DNA from: Chitinophaga skermanii
GTDB taxonomy: Bacteria > Bacteroidota > Bacteroidia > Chitinophagales > Chitinophagaceae
Assembly: GCF_003259335.1 (NCBI RefSeq)
Contig: NZ_QLLL01000004.1
Location: 511,689 to 575,688, forward strand
Direction: 5' to 3'
Length of the DNA: 64,000 nucleotides
Under the pieces are notes generated by a model. It ran no database searches. It was not told the DNA's origin and saw only the letters and a program-made list of their open reading frames with translations. The position numbers and the translations under genes are program-made. Of the stretch, positions 50,675 through 63,100 are shown piece by piece. The stretch's first letter is position 1; every line of letters starts with the position of its first letter.

Positions 50675-52999
50675 TTAAGCGCCTACTGGTACTGCAAGTC
50701 TCAGTTCTTTTGCGGCGTTAACCATTTCTTCTAAGGCCGCTTTCGTTTCAGGCCAGCCACGTGTTTTCAAACCACAATCAGGGTTCACCCATAATTGTTC
50801 CGCAGGAATTACTGCTTGGGCTTTATGCATAAGGGCTACCATTTCTTGTTGAGAAGGTACGCGTGGCGAATGAATGTCGTACACGCCAGGACCAATCTCG
50901 TTCGGGTATTTGAATTCCGCGAAGGCGTCTAATAATTCCATTTGAGAGCGACTACATTCAATCGTTATCACGTCGGCATCCATGTGCGCAATGTGTTCAA
51001 TAATGTCGTTGAATTCGGAGTAACACATGTGTGTATGAATTTGCGTGGCATCAGCCACCCCGCTCGCCGATATTCTAAAGGCACGTACAGCCCATTGCAA
51101 ATACGTTGCCCAGTTTTCTTTACGCAATGGCAATCCTTCACGTATTGCCGGTTCATCAATTTGAATTACTTTAATACCTGCATCCTCTAAGTCAACTACT
51201 TCATCGCGGATGGCTAAGGCAATTTGTGTACAGGTTTCGCTGCGCGGTTGATCGTTGCGTACGAAGCTCCATTGCAAAATGGTAACCGGGCCGGTTAACA
51301 TGCCTTTTACCAATTGCGAAGTAAGCGATTGTGCGAAGGAAGTCCAACGAACCGTCATGGCTGCTGGGCGACTTACATCCCCGTAAATAATTGGCGGTTT
51401 CACACAACGTGAACCATAACTTTGTACCCAACCATTTTGTGAGAATACGAACCCGTTTAGTTGTTCACCGAAATATTCTACCATGTCGTTTCTTTCGAAC
51501 TCGCCATGTACTAATACATCAATTCCCACTTCTTCTTGCCAACGAATAGAGGCCGTTGTTTCATCGGCAATTAACTGGTCGTATTGCGCTTGCGTTAATT
51601 CACCTTTTTTCAATTTCGCTCTCCAGCTACGTACTTCCGGTGTTTGCGGGAAAGAACCAATAGTGGTAGTAGGGAATAACGGCAATTGCAATGCAGCATG
51701 TTGTTGTATCTTACGGGTAGCAAAAACATTGTTACGACTAGCATCTTTTTCCGTAATAGCCGCTACTCTTTGTTTCACTGCCGGGTTGTGAATAAGCGAA
51801 GAGGTTTGACGGTTTTTATGTGCTTGGATGTTGTTTTGTAAAGCAATAGCTGCGGCCTCTTTATTTTCACCGCTAGCTAATTGTTTCAACGTAACAACCT
51901 CTTGAATCTTTTGCTTAGCAAACGCTAACCATTGTTTGATGCCAGGTGTTAACACTTGCTCATTCTTTTCCGCATCTAAGTCGCACGGTACGTGTAATAA
52001 TGAGCAAGAAGGTGCAATCCAAATTCTATCAGTACCTACGGTAGCTACTGCTTGTTGGATGAATTGTAATGATGTTTCGAAGTTGTTCTTCCAGATGTTC
52101 CTACCGTCTACTACACCTAACGATAGGTGCAAGGGGCTGTTAGCAATGTTGGTCGATAATATATCGCTGAGTTGAGCAGGGCAACGTACTAGGTCCAAAT
52201 GGAGTGTATGTACCGGTAAACTAAGTGCTGTATCCAGGTTCTCGCCATAGCACTCGAAGTAGCTGGCTAAGATGATGTGTAAGCCGGGTACTTGTTGTTG
52301 AATGCTGTTATACACTTCCGTGTAGATCTTACGTTCTTTATCGCCTAGGTTTAAAGCGAGGCAAGGCTCGTCGAGTTGTACAAATGTGGCGCCTGCTGCT
52401 TGTAGTTGTTGTAACACTTCAATGTAAACAGGCAACAATTGTTGGATTAAATCGACGCGTTGGAAGCCGCTTTCTTTCTCTTTACCGAGCAATAAGTAGC
52501 TAATAGGGCCTACTAATACCGGCTTCGCCGCGATGCCTAATGCTTTGGCTTCGTTGAATTCTGCCAGTGCTTTATTGTGGTGAAGATAGAACGTTTGGTT
52601 CGCTGTAAATTCAGGCACAATGTAGTGGTAGTTCGTATCAAACCACTTCGTCATTTCCATCGCCGTTACATCATACCCATCTTTTTGATAACCACGGGCC
52701 ATGGCAAATAGGAGGTCGATATGCGGTAATTGCTTTTCGTGGATCAACGCTTGGTACCTAGCAGGAATGGCGCCTACCATTAAGCTGGTGTCGAGTACTT
52801 GGTCGTAATAGGAGAAATCGTTGCAAGGAATGAGGTCGATACCGGTTGTTTGTTGTAATAACCAGTTACCTTTTCGAATGTGGCTGGCAGCTTCGTGTAA
52901 TTGTTGTTCGGAGATTTTACCGGTCCAAAATTGCTCGGAAGCTTTTTTCAATTCCCTTTGGCTGCCTATCCGCGGGTAGCCGAGGTTGTGTGTTTGCAT
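50675..52999 (-). CDS. metE: Cobalamin-independent methionine synthase
   Basis: The 774-residue protein matches the full length of MetE. It transfers the methyl group of 5-methyltetrahydropteroyl-triglutamate to homocysteine. The N-terminal barrel starts [21 protein letters not shown]. The linker and second barrel start near [14 protein letters not shown]. The catalytic zinc ligands are in the motifs [10 protein letters not shown] (His, Cys), the Glu of VITIECSRS, and [11 protein letters not shown] (Cys). [12 protein letters not shown] is also family-specific. A cobalamin riboswitch lies in the leader, so B12 represses the gene, in line with a B12-dependent MetH elsewhere in the genome. Confidence 0.98.
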   Translation of the reverse strand: MQTHNLGYPRIGSQRELKKASEQFWTGKISEQQLHEAASHIRKGNWLLQQTTGIDLIPCNDFSYYDQVLDTSLMVGAIPARYQALIHEKQLPHIDLLFAMARGYQKDGYDVTAMEMTKWFDTNYHYIVPEFTANQTFYLHHNKALAEFNEAKALGIAAKPVLVGPISYLLLGKEKESGFQRVDLIQQLLPVYIEVLQQLQAAGATFVQLDEPCLALNLGDKERKIYTEVYNSIQQQVPGLHIILASYFECYGENLDTALSLPVHTLHLDLVRCPAQLSDILSTNIANSPLHLSLGVVDGRNIWKNNFETSLQFIQQAVATVGTDRIWIAPSCSLLHVPCDLDAEKNEQVLTPGIKQWLAFAKQKIQEVVTLKQLASGENKEAAAIALQNNIQAHKNRQTSSLIHNPAVKQRVAAITEKDASRNNVFATRKIQQHAALQLPLFPTTTIGSFPQTPEVRSWRAKLKKGELTQAQYDQLIADETTASIRWQEEVGIDVLVHGEFERNDMVEYFGEQLNGFVFSQNGWVQSYGSRCVKPPIIYGDVSRPAAMTVRWTSFAQSLTSQLVKGMLTGPVTILQWSFVRNDQPRSETCTQIALAIRDEVVDLEDAGIKVIQIDEPAIREGLPLRKENWATYLQWAVRAFRISASGVADATQIHTHMCYSEFNDIIEHIAHMDADVITIECSRSQMELLDAFAEFKYPNEIGPGVYDIHSPRVPSQQEMVALMHKAQAVIPAEQLWVNPDCGLKTRGWPETKAALEEMVNAAKELRLAVPVGA

Positions 53000-53097
53000 G
53001 TTGATGCTTTTAATTTGATAAAGAAATCAGTTAAAAGCTCTTTGCTAAACCGTCAATGTATTGATGGAAGAAATAGTGTGAAGTAGGTAGATGATAG

Positions 53098-53150
53098 GCA
53101 TACGCCAAAGCAGCCGTTACCATTCATCATGGTCGGCATTGGCTATATGC
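53098..53150 (-). promoter_or_regulatory. Long imperfect hairpin between the B12 riboswitch and metE
   Basis: The leader RNA can fold GCATA..GCCAA..GCCG..CCAT against ATGG..CGGC..TTGGC..TATGC over 53 bases with a 5-base loop and small bulges. It has no U-tract, so it is not a standard terminator. It may be the riboswitch's expression platform, or only an mRNA structure between aptamer and start codon. Confidence 0.5.
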
Positions 53151-53202
53151 TAGTCAGCTCAACAACTGCTTCTTTCCACGAAAGCATTGTCAAATACAAT
53201 AG

Positions 53203-53366
53203 AGGCAGGTCTCCTGGCTTGTAACATTTTTACCGTCCTTCCCATCACTACGCGGTAGAGACAGTGGACAACGAGGGTAAAAACTTTGTTGTTACTTACA
53301 GTTGCGGGACAGCTTGTGATTTTCACACAATTCCCTATTAATTCCGTGGTAAAACGGAAACCTATA
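53203..53366 (-). ncRNA. Cobalamin (B12) riboswitch
   Basis: The minus strand holds the B12 box AAGCCAGGAGACCTGCC (53204-53220) at its 3' side. Upstream it has the conserved core GCCACTG-equivalent GTCCACTGTCTC, the run TGGGAAGG, the motif GTCCCGCAACTGTAA, and the 5' paired arm GGTTTCCGTTTTACC (to about 53365). These are the classic elements of the cobalamin aptamer. It is 204 bp from metE and on the same strand. Confidence 0.93.
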
Positions 53367-53370
53367 CTGT

Positions 53371-53580
53371 TTGAGTAGATATAGATAAAGAACTTGAGGG
53401 TGCAAATTATACAAATTTGCAGACTTTACAATTAAATCTCAGAAAGTTACAAAGCGAAGCGGTACGTTATTTACCAACAGGTGATGTACACAATACGATT
53501 ATTCATTACAAACAGGCAACAAATGTTACTGCATACTTATTGTTAAGTACAACTGCTTTATTGTAATGCTGTAAGTACAT
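53371..53580. other. AT-rich gap upstream of the B12 riboswitch
   Basis: No gene or clear repeat is seen. It must contain the metE promoter (minus strand). A weak TGCAAATT/AATTTGCA symmetry is visible near 53401-53420. Confidence 0.35.
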
Positions 53581-53607
53581 AAAAAAAGCTCGTTGCGGAA
53601 CGAGCTT
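53581..53607 (-). terminator. Intrinsic terminator of the SMR gene
   Basis: An 8-9-bp stem (AAGCTCGTT ending 53594 with AACGAGCTT from 53599) with loop GCGG is followed on the minus strand by six to seven T. It lies 25 bases after the stop codon. Confidence 0.85.
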
Positions 53608-53631
53608 ATCCATTAAATGTTTTATAAGGGA

Positions 53632-53958
53632 TTAATGGGCTACAGCTTTCAACCCAATAATGCTACCAATCAAAGTAATAATAAAGAATAGGCGCCAGAA
53701 AGTAGCCGGTTCTTTAAACAAGAAAATACCTATTAGCACAGTACCTACGGCACCAATGCCTGTCCATACTGCGTAGGCTGTACCTAGTGGCAGTTGTTGG
53801 GTGGCTTTCATCAATAAACCCATACTTAACACCAAGGAAACGGCAAAACCTGCTAACCACCAGTACATTTCGGCACCGGTTGTTTCTTTCGCTTTTCCTA
53901 AACAAGTGGTAAACCCTACTTCGAAAAGCCCGCCGATAATTAATAAGATCCAGCTCAT
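53632..53958 (-). CDS. SMR family exporter, SugE/Gdx-like
   Basis: The 108-residue protein has four transmembrane helices. Features are the start MSWILLIIGGLFEVGFTTCL with the essential Glu at 13, and PLGTAYAVWTGIGAVGTVLIG, the SMR signature. Lys, Thr and Gly at CLGKAKETTGAEMYW differ from classic drug exporters and fit the SugE/Gdx branch, which exports guanidinium. A drug-exporting role (quaternary ammonium) cannot be excluded. No guanidine riboswitch is seen upstream. It has its own terminator. Confidence 0.9.
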   Translation of the reverse strand: MSWILLIIGGLFEVGFTTCLGKAKETTGAEMYWWLAGFAVSLVLSMGLLMKATQQLPLGTAYAVWTGIGAVGTVLIGIFLFKEPATFWRLFFIITLIGSIIGLKAVAH

Positions 53959-54027
53959 AGTATTATTTTTTGCAAAGGTACTATGCTAGTGGCGGGAAGA
54001 ATTTTACAAATGTTAAATAATACAGGC

Positions 54028-54591
54028 TTATCGACGGTCGGCCCGGATACGACTTAGGCTTACTTGAGAAATACCTAAGTAAGAAGCAATATGGCCCAGC
54101 TGCACGCGTTGCAGCAATTCGGGTTCGTTTTCGAGTAAGTCGTGGTAGCGTTCTTGGGCGGTTTTACATTGCATAGCTATCAAACGTTGCTCTGTTCGCA
54201 GCAATTCTTGCTCTGCAAACTTACGACCCCAATTTGCCAAGTGTACATCTATTTCATAGAGTTCTTTCAAATGGGCAACATTAATTTCGTAGAGCTCGCA
54301 GGGTTCTAATAATTCAAAGCTTTCATAGCTTTTTTGACCGGCAATGTAGGTGTTAATAGAGAAGATAAAATCGCCCTCTTGCCCGAAATAAAACGTTACC
54401 TCGTCATCGCCCACCGTAGCAAATGCCCGCGCAATACCTTTACTGAGGAAATACATGCTTTCTTCAATGATATTGGCTTTCAACAGCAAAGTGCCTTTGG
54501 GGTAATGTACCAAATGCAACTGTGCTTTCAGCAGCTCGAGAGAAGCCGCGGGGAGTGTATAAATCTTGTTAATGATGTTGTCGATGATCAT
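54028..54591 (-). CDS. Crp/Fnr family transcriptional regulator
   Basis: The protein has 187 residues from ATG 54591; an upstream start at 54633 adds 14 residues. The cNMP-binding-like roll has KGTLLLKANIIEESMYFLSK and a C-terminal helix-turn-helix (VQLGHIASYLGISQVSLSRIR). The HTH lies at the very end, as in Bacteroidota Crp proteins. It lies between the SMR exporter (69 bp downstream) and a metallophosphoesterase gene, all in one direction, and may regulate the exporter. Confidence 0.92.
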   Translation of the reverse strand: MIIDNIINKIYTLPAASLELLKAQLHLVHYPKGTLLLKANIIEESMYFLSKGIARAFATVGDDEVTFYFGQEGDFIFSINTYIAGQKSYESFELLEPCELYEINVAHLKELYEIDVHLANWGRKFAEQELLRTEQRLIAMQCKTAQERYHDLLENEPELLQRVQLGHIASYLGISQVSLSRIRADRR

Positions 54592-54674
54592 GACAATAGG
54601 ATATTCGGTGGAAGCCTTGTTTATTTTGAACAACGCTGTTCAGCAAATATACTGGAGAATGCTACATCGCGGGC

Positions 54675-55400
54675 TTATTGCAATAGGAAATCTCCATAGA
54701 AATTGGGAAGCTCGCTGTTGTAAATGGCATTTGCCACAGCAGCTACATCATATGCCACCTTCACGATCTCTACACTTACCCCTGTTTCGCTGATATGTAC
54801 AATGGCATAAGTAGCCTTCCGATCTGCTTCTTTACTTCTACCTACCGAGCCAACATTGGCGATGGTAAGTTTGCCTGCTTGTTTTATATAGGAGCAATGG
54901 GTATGGCCCATTATTACAGCATCAACAAGTTGATGGCCAAGCATAGCTACTATATCGTTGTTGGGATGTGCTTCGTAAATGTATTCGTGATTACTGCGGG
55001 GGCTGCCATGTACGAGTAGGATATTGGCAAACCGGGTGCCCGTTTGGTAGGTAAGCAACAGGTTGTACAGTCGTTCTGCCAGCCAGCGTTTGTTGACTTC
55101 GGTAATGGTTTGTTTGCTGTATTGAATGGCGATTTCGCGGTACGTGGTTTCTACAGCATCGTGGTGGGGTAAAGGAATAATGGGTTGATCGAAGGCGACG
55201 CGCTCATCGTGGTTACCGAGGAGAGTGGGTATTTGGCGGGATTGGAGTAGGCTTATCACTTCATTCCCCCAAGGAGCAAAATCGACCAAGTCGCCCAAGC
55301 AATAGGTTTGAGAGATATTGCGCTGGTCGATATCGTTTAGAACAGCTTGCAATGCGGGTAAGTTGGCGTGTATATCGCTGATGATGGCAATTTGTATCAT
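54675..55400 (-). CDS. Metallophosphoesterase (YfcE-like)
   Basis: The 241-residue calcineurin-like phosphoesterase, from ATG 55400 (a longer frame reaches 55553 but enters the promoter region of the AraC gene), has all metal motifs in order. They are SDIHAN (DxH), CLGDLVDFAPW (GDxxD), LLGNHDE (GNHD), LVHGSP, and MGHTHCS (GHxH). Close relatives hydrolyse phosphodiesters or phosphomonoesters; the substrate is unknown. It is divergent from the AraC-type gene. Confidence 0.92.
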   Translation of the reverse strand: MIQIAIISDIHANLPALQAVLNDIDQRNISQTYCLGDLVDFAPWGNEVISLLQSRQIPTLLGNHDERVAFDQPIIPLPHHDAVETTYREIAIQYSKQTITEVNKRWLAERLYNLLLTYQTGTRFANILLVHGSPRSNHEYIYEAHPNNDIVAMLGHQLVDAVIMGHTHCSYIKQAGKLTIANVGSVGRSKEADRKATYAIVHISETGVSVEIVKVAYDVAAVANAIYNSELPNFYGDFLLQ

Positions 55401-55500
55401 GAAATAAATGATTGAATAACCATGCAAACCTACGCCGTTGTTACATCCTGTATTTGTAGAATGAGGTAAATAATTTGTATTTTTGGCCAAAGGATTTTGT

Positions 55501-56358
55501 ATGAAACTGGTGCAATTTGAGCCTTTATTTATGCGGCATTTTAGTACTAGCATGTGGCCATTCCCATCGCATAATCACAACCATTACGAATTAATGTTTT
55601 TGCGGCATGGAACAGGTGTACATGAACTAAACGGCCAAAAAAGCCGCTATGCAGGCGAAACGGTTTACTTCTTAGCCCCGGAAGACACGCACGATTTTTT
55701 CATCGAGGAGGAAACACAGTTTAGCGTGATTAAGTTTTTGCCGGGCGTATTGAATGGCGGTGTAAATGCCTCTTCCAACGATTACTGGGATCACTTAATT
55801 AAAAACCTGGCGAGGAAATGGACCGCGCGTACTGATAGAAGTTGTAAACCAGCCCAATTGTTACGCGCAAAAGGTATTATTGACATCATGGTGGGTGCTT
55901 GGTTGGATGAACAACAACGGGTAACAGAGGTGCATACCCACCTGTTACGGAGCTTATTGCTACTGTTGGATGAAGGCATGCAGGATGTTGACGAGCAGCC
56001 TTCCCAGTTGTATGGTGCCAACAAGATCACGGCCATGCAGAACTTCATTCATGCTAACATTCGCTATCCCGAACGGCTAACAGTAAAGAATGTAAGCAGC
56101 GAGTTTGGCATGTCGGCTTCTAGTTTGAAGCGGTTTTTTACCCTGCAAATGGGCATGGCACTAAGCGATTACGTAGCTGCTTTGCGCTTGGAAATGATCA
56201 AGGAGAAAATGCGTCATAGTGATGCTACGCTAACGGAGATTGGGGGCGAGTTTGGGTTTGTAGATCCCAGTCATTTCACCACCTTCATCAAAAAACGAAC
56301 AGGCGTAAGTCCTTCTTCCCTCCGAAAACAATTAACCCAAACAGCGTTCAACCAGTAA
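55501..56358 (+). CDS. AraC family transcriptional regulator with cupin domain
   Basis: The 285-residue protein, from ATG 55501 (an earlier TTG is less likely), has an N-terminal cupin-like sensor (about 15-90, with WPFPSHNHNHYELMFLRHGTG and the conserved His pairs). Its C-terminal AraC domain has two helix-turn-helices (about 185-280: LTVKNVSSEFGMSASSLKRF, then MGMALSDYVAALRLEMIKEK and GFVDPSHFTTFIKKRTG). The cupin probably binds a sugar or small ligand. It is divergent from the metallophosphoesterase. Confidence 0.93.
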   Translation: MKLVQFEPLFMRHFSTSMWPFPSHNHNHYELMFLRHGTGVHELNGQKSRYAGETVYFLAPEDTHDFFIEEETQFSVIKFLPGVLNGGVNASSNDYWDHLIKNLARKWTARTDRSCKPAQLLRAKGIIDIMVGAWLDEQQRVTEVHTHLLRSLLLLLDEGMQDVDEQPSQLYGANKITAMQNFIHANIRYPERLTVKNVSSEFGMSASSLKRFFTLQMGMALSDYVAALRLEMIKEKMRHSDATLTEIGGEFGFVDPSHFTTFIKKRTGVSPSSLRKQLTQTAFNQ

Positions 56359-57182
56359 TGGAAGGCTGATATTGTATGTTTTTGGGCATAGCTTAAAAGA
56401 CTCATACTCACACGGCTATACGAAGTTTGCAAGAGTATTACTTTTGCTGGTAACATTATTGAAAATAGTATATATCTTAGTGCTCGAATTAATACAACGT
56501 ATGTAACTTAGGACCAATTAACTAGTAATCAGTATAGTGCAGGTATATGTTTGCCCTTTTGTTTTACCTATACCAAGTAATTAATTCATATTACCGGGTG
56601 TTACCACCATCCTTTTCTACCAATAGGCGAGAACCGACTTGTGACTGCTATTGCTATCATATGCAACCAGTTATAACCAATCATTCTTAAACTTGCACCA
56701 GCGGTAGAAGAATTTGATCCATAGAAACTAGTAATAGAAAGCAAGTGAAAGTAGTACGAGCTACTTTACAACAAGATCATTTATTTATAAATCCCTTCAT
56801 GCAACATGAACGATTGCGATCGAACGTGTAATGGAGAATTTTTATCCAATAGTACTTGGGTATAGCGTTTTTGATATAGCAACGAAGCCCATACCTAGTT
56901 TTATGGTTGTTTTAACTAAGAGCTACTGGCGCAGCCGGTGATGCTTAGCACCTTGCCAATGAACTTCCCATTAGAACTATTATGTAAAACTTTCTTCCAC
57001 CTTGCATAAATTTTACCCATATCAAAGAAGAAATTCCTAGTGGCTTATCCATGAAGATGATAAATGGTAGGCTACAAACCGGTACTAAGTATGCTTGAAA
57101 GACGTCGTTGTAAGTACTCGGTAAGTTGAATCTGTATTCAGTTAGAAGTTTATTATAAGTTAGAAAACCACGCATCATTTGT
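56359..57182. other. 824-bp gap without recognised gene, upstream of the giant adhesin
   Basis: The stretch is AT-rich with short frames on both strands, none with family resemblance. A weak minus-strand frame (56945-57178) is not convincing, because its sequence lacks regular coding character and has no neighbours. The promoter and 5' leader of the adhesin gene must lie here. No tRNA, repeat array or terminator was seen. Confidence 0.5.
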
Positions 57183-60100
57183 ATGGAAGAATTTTACACG
57201 CATCCCCAATACGGCTGCCGTACACGAAACGTATGGACAGTTATAAAGTATTGCTTGTTACTGTTTTGGGTAACAAGTATTTCCGTATCGCTTAATGGGC
57301 AAAGGACCACGTTGACAAACTTGCCGATTTTGCCATTTACGATAGCGGCCCCCGCTCATATCTTGGCTGGTCATTTTGAAAATCCTGTAGTAACCAATAA
57401 GCCAGGGAAAATGGCTACGAGGGTATCTTCGTTCGCTTACGTGGCACCCTCAATATTAAATTTGAATGGTGATGTGGTTACCTACAGGGAAAACAGCAGT
57501 CCTGTTAAAATAGATGTTGGTTCGAATGCCGCCGTTTCGGATGCTGATTCTCCAAGCTTTATTGGTGGAAATATCACGGTAAGTATTGCAACTGGAGGAA
57601 CGATTGATGATATTCTTGCACCTACTAATATAGGGTCGATGATTGTTTCAGGTAATACGATTAGTTACGGTGGAAGCGCCGTAGCCACCTTTACGGGAGG
57701 TACTAATAACACACCTTTAATCGTCACCTTTAATGCAAGCACTGCCACATCTGCCATTGTAACTCAAATCATGCGGTCTATTAGTTTTAGCAATACATCG
57801 TATGCGCCATCAACAGCTATTAGGCAATTATCAATAACTGTTACTGATGGAGGCGGGGAAAGTACAACTGTTAATACGCAAGTATTGGTTGTTGCAGTTA
57901 ATAACGGCCCGACTATCACAGCAGTAGCAAGTATGGTAGGAACGGAAGACCAGGAATTAATGTTACACTCTATTATTTTTGGCGATATGGATGCTGGAGA
58001 AGCTACCGTAGTTGTAACGCTCTCTGTGCCTAGTGGTACTTTAACATCTTCGAATGGCCCTGGTATTACCGTGTATAATAGTGGAACAAGCTCGATTAGA
58101 ATTGAAGGAAGCATACCCAACATCAATGCTTTTATAGCTGCCAATAACATAAAATATATGCCGGTAGCCAATAATACGGCGGATGTACCTTTAACCATTA
58201 ACATCAACGATATGGGTAATACAGGGATCGATCCTGGTATAGGCGACCCCAATAGTGAAAGTACCCAGATGACTTCCATTTTACGATTCGTAGCAGTAAA
58301 TGATGCCCCAACCATAAATGCACCGGTATGGATTGATTTAGTGGAGAATGGATCGGTACATATAACAGGCGTAACTGTTGATGATATAGATGCCGGTACT
58401 AATAACGTGCAAGTTTCGTTTATGATTCCCTTCGATGTAGGCGAATTACAAGCAACTGTTTCCGGAACAATCAATGTAAATGTGACCCCGAACGTAGTGA
58501 CTTTAACCGGTAAAATAGCCGATATCAATTCTTATATCGCAGGATTAAATATAAAATACATAGCTAAAGCTAATTTGAATGGAGATGTGTTATTAGTTAG
58601 CTCTATTTATGATTTAGGTAATACGGGCAGTGGAGGTAATTTATCGGCAAGTGCTGCTACTACGTTACGAATTAACGAGGTGAACAATGCAGGTGCAGCT
58701 CCTATTGTGCCAGTTTCTCCATTCCCAGTTATAGAGGATGTACCAACGACTATCACGCCTTTAGCATTTACTGATGTGGATGCAGGAAGTGGTAATGTAA
58801 CGGTAACAATTAGTGCTGCAACAGGTACCTTTAGTGGAATAGTTGGTGGAGGCGTAACAGTGTCGGGTGCCGGTACAGGTACCCTTACATTAAATGGTAC
58901 AATAACAGATATTAATTCTTATTGTGCAGCTGGAAATGTTTCTTATACAACAGCACCCAATAGCACGAGTGCATCAACTGTTACTGTTGTTTATAATGAT
59001 AATGGGAATACAGGTACTGGGGGGAATATGATTAGTACCAGTACGTTTAATATAGTAGTAACGGCCGTGAATGATGTCCCGGTTATTACTGCACCAGCCA
59101 GTGTAAGTATGAACATGAATACCACTTTTGTATTCAGCGTAGCCAACTCCATTAGCACGAATGATGTTGATAATACAAGTGCGCCAATGCGTGTGAAACT
59201 TGTTGCAACAAACGGGGTAATGACATTAACACCTTTAGGGGGTATTACCTTTATTTCCGGCGGCCCAGGTACGAACGTAGCGAGCTTGGAAATCCAAGGC
59301 ACGCCGGCTAACGTAAACGCCGCGTTATCTACTGTTACGTATAGATCTAATACAAATTATTACGGTGCAGCCTCCATCACGGTAACAGCCGATGATCTTG
59401 GCAATACAGGTACAGGTGGCCAGCAAACAAGTACAAGCGTAATAAATATCAACATAAATCCTGGTATTCCAACGATTACAAGTGTAACGTCGCCAACCTT
59501 GAATGGTATGTTCAAAGCTGGTAATATCATAGATGTAACTGTTACGTTTAACATGCCAGTGGTTGTAACAGGTACACCATTGCTTACATTGGAAACAGGC
59601 GCCACCGATCGCGATGCTGTTTATATAGGAGGAACAGGTACAAATACCTTGACTTTCCAATATATTGTACAGCCAGGCGATTACTCTACTGATTTAGATT
59701 ATGTAAGCACCACGGCACTTAGCCTAAATGGAGGTAGCATAAAAGCTAGTTCTATTGATGCTCAACTTACTTTACCAGCCCCAGGCGCAGCCGGTTCTTT
59801 AGGTGCCAATAAAATATTATTGATTGATGCTGTAGTACCAACAGTTACCTCCTTAGCAGTACCCGCAGCTAAAACTTACGTGGCGGGTGAACAACTGTTA
59901 TTTAGATTGAATTTATCAGAACCAATAACAGTAGCGGGCACACCTGTTATTAAATTGAACATGGGTGGCACTATTGTTAATGCAAATTTCTTATCTGGTA
60001 CAGGTAGCAGCCAACTTACATTTACCTATAATATAGTAGCCGGTGATAAAGATACTGATGGCATTGAAGTAGTAGAACTTGCTATGAATGGAGGAGCTAT

Positions 60101-63100
60101 CTTCGATATTGCAGGCAACACTTTAGATGCATCTTTAAGCGGTATTACCATCAACACAAGTGGCGTAAAAGTAGATGCAGCACCGCCTAAAATCGTATCA
60201 GTAGATGTACCGCCAAATGGGTTTTACATTACTGGTAACCCGCTAAACTTTGTTGTACATGCCGATGAGCCAATTAAGGTGACCGGTACCCCGGTATTAT
60301 ATTTGGTAGTAGGAACTGCCGTTGTAACTGCCACGTATTTCGATGGCGATGATACTGATAAATTAACCTTTAGGTATACCGTTCAAGCAAACGATTTCGA
60401 TGATGATGGTGTAGCAGTGAGTAACTTGGTATTAAATGGTGGCACCTTGAAGGACGCTTCAGGTAATGATTTGGATCTTACATTGAATGCTATTGGTAGT
60501 ACAGCGAGTGTTAAGGTAGATGCAATTGACCCAGTTGTTACCAGTGTGGCCGTACCAACCAGCAAAACATATAAACTTGGGGAAACATTAAGCTTTGCAG
60601 TGTCATTCTCTGAGAATGTATATGTTGCTGGTTCACCGAATTTGCCTGTAACTATAGGTAGTACCATTCGTCAAGTACCTTATTTCGATGGTAGTGGTAC
60701 GAAGGTTATTACGTTTAAATACACCGTTGTTTCGACTGATTTGGATACAGATGGTATTGTATTGTCGTCCAATCTTTCGTTAAATGGAGGTGCTATTTAC
60801 GATTTAGCATCAAATGGCACGAACTTAACACTAAATAGTGTGGGATCAACCAGTACCGTGTATGTAGATGGTATTGCTCCTACAATTACTTCCATAGCTG
60901 TACCACCCAATGACACATATAAAGCAGGTGATCCTTTATATTTTGAAGTAAATCTTTCCGAGAATGTGAATGTAGTAGGAGCCCCTACCTTACCAATAAC
61001 CATCGGTGGTACAATCGTACAAGCGCAATACATCGGCGGCCCAGGTACGAACCAATTGAAGTTCGAGTACCAAGTGAGTCCTGGTGATTTTGACGATAAT
61101 GGCATAGCTATTAATAGTATTGACTTGAATGGAGGTACTTTAAAAGATGAAGCGGGTAACGATTTAGACCTTACGAATAATAACGTAAGTAATACATCTG
61201 GTGTATTTGTGGATGCAGTGATACCGGTTGTTACTAGCATAGATGTACCTATAGGTGGTTTGTATAGAGCGGGGGATTACCTATCTATACGCGTTCATTT
61301 CTCAAAAGACGTGAACCTCAGTGGTACGGTTGGTATTAACGGGGTAATTGGTGCTGCCACGAAATTCTTTGGGTATACCCGTGGTTCGGGTACTAATACC
61401 CTTATATTTGAATATCATGTGCAGAGTGGCGATTTAGATAGAGATGGTATTGCCATTGCTACTAACATATCATTGGGTACAGGCACTATAACATCGCAAG
61501 CAGGTAACAACGCAAGTACTGCATTGGGTACCATTCCATCTTTAATAAACGTTTTAGTAGATGCAGTTCCACCTATAGTAACTGCTGGCCAGGTACTGTT
61601 TATAAATGAAAATAGTGCAGTTGGAACAGTGGTAGGCACAGTGGTGGGTACTGATCCGGGTTCAACCAATACATTAGAACAATGGACTATTGTAACCAAT
61701 GTAGATCCTAATAACAATGGTACACCGGCCTTTGCCATCAATGCAACAACCGGTGTAATAACGGTGAATGATGTTGCAGATTTAGATTACGAACAGCAAA
61801 CAAGCTTCACATTAATCGTTAACGTAAGTGATGGTGCTAATACAAGTGCAAATGCCAACGTTACCATTAATATCCTAGATGTACCTGAAGGTCCAGTAAA
61901 TATTAACCTTGCGGGCAACCTAATTGCAGAAAACAAAGCAATAGGTACAACTATTGGATCATTCTCTACAACATCACCAGAAGTGAGCACATTCACTTAT
62001 TCATTAGTAAGTGGAACTGGTAGTGATGATAATAGTAGTTTCACGATTGTAGGTAACGAGTTACGTGCTAACCAAGTATTCGATTATGAAACGAAGCAGG
62101 TTTACACCGTACGCGTTCGTACAACGGCGCAAAATGGGTTGTGGTTCGAAAGATCATTCCCTATCATTGTCACGGATGTTGCAGAACCACCCACAGCGAT
62201 CAACTTTACACCAAGCGTATTAAACGAGAATAATACAATCGGCGCTGTAGCAGGAACGCTTTCGTCTACTTCAGAAGATGCAAGTGCTACATTTACTTAT
62301 ACTTTAGTTACCGGAACAGGTAGCGATAACAACGCTAACTTCACGATTGCCGGTAACCAAATTCTCGCCAACACCGTATTCAATTACGAATCCAAATCAA
62401 GCTACACCGTACGTGTACGTTCAACTACGCAACACGGGGAGTTCCTCGAAAAAGCCATCGTAATTAATATCACCGATGTACCAGAACCACCAACCGCTAT
62501 TACTTTCAATGCAAGCGTATTGAATGAGAATAATGCCATTGGTGCCATAGCAGGTACACTTTCTTCTACAGCGGAAGATGCTAGTGCAACATTTACTTAT
62601 TCTTTAGTAAGTGGTACAGGCAGTGATAATAATGCGAGTTTCACGATTAGTGGTAACCAAATCCTCGCGAACGCCGTATTCAATTACGAATCCAAATCAA
62701 GCTACACCGTACGTGTACGTTCAACTACGCAAAACGGTGAATACTTAGAGAAAGCGATCGTAATCAATATCACCGATGTACCAGAAGCACCTAACAGCAT
62801 CTTCTTTACGGCTACTACTTTGTTGGAAAATAACACGGTAAACGCAGTAGTCGGTACAATAGGATCTACTTCGCAAGAACCAGGTACAACGTTCATATTC
62901 TCTTTGGTAAATGGTATTGGTAGCGAGAATAACAGTAGTTTCAAAATTGTAGGTAACCAAATCCTCGCGAACCAAGTGTTTAACTACGAAAACAAATCCA
63001 GCTATACCGTTCGTGTTCGTTCAACCGCTCAAAATGGCTTATACATCGAAAACGCTTTCGTTATCAATATCACGGATGTAAACGAAGCACCAACTTTGGG

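Noticed and set aside
53632..53990. A guanidine riboswitch upstream of the SugE-like gene.
   Set aside because: The sequence before the start is short and AT-rich, and none of the conserved guanidine aptamer motifs is visible.
56945..57178. A 77-residue minus-strand frame in the gap before the adhesin.
   Set aside because: It has no recognisable domain, lies in low-information AT-rich sequence and is probably chance.
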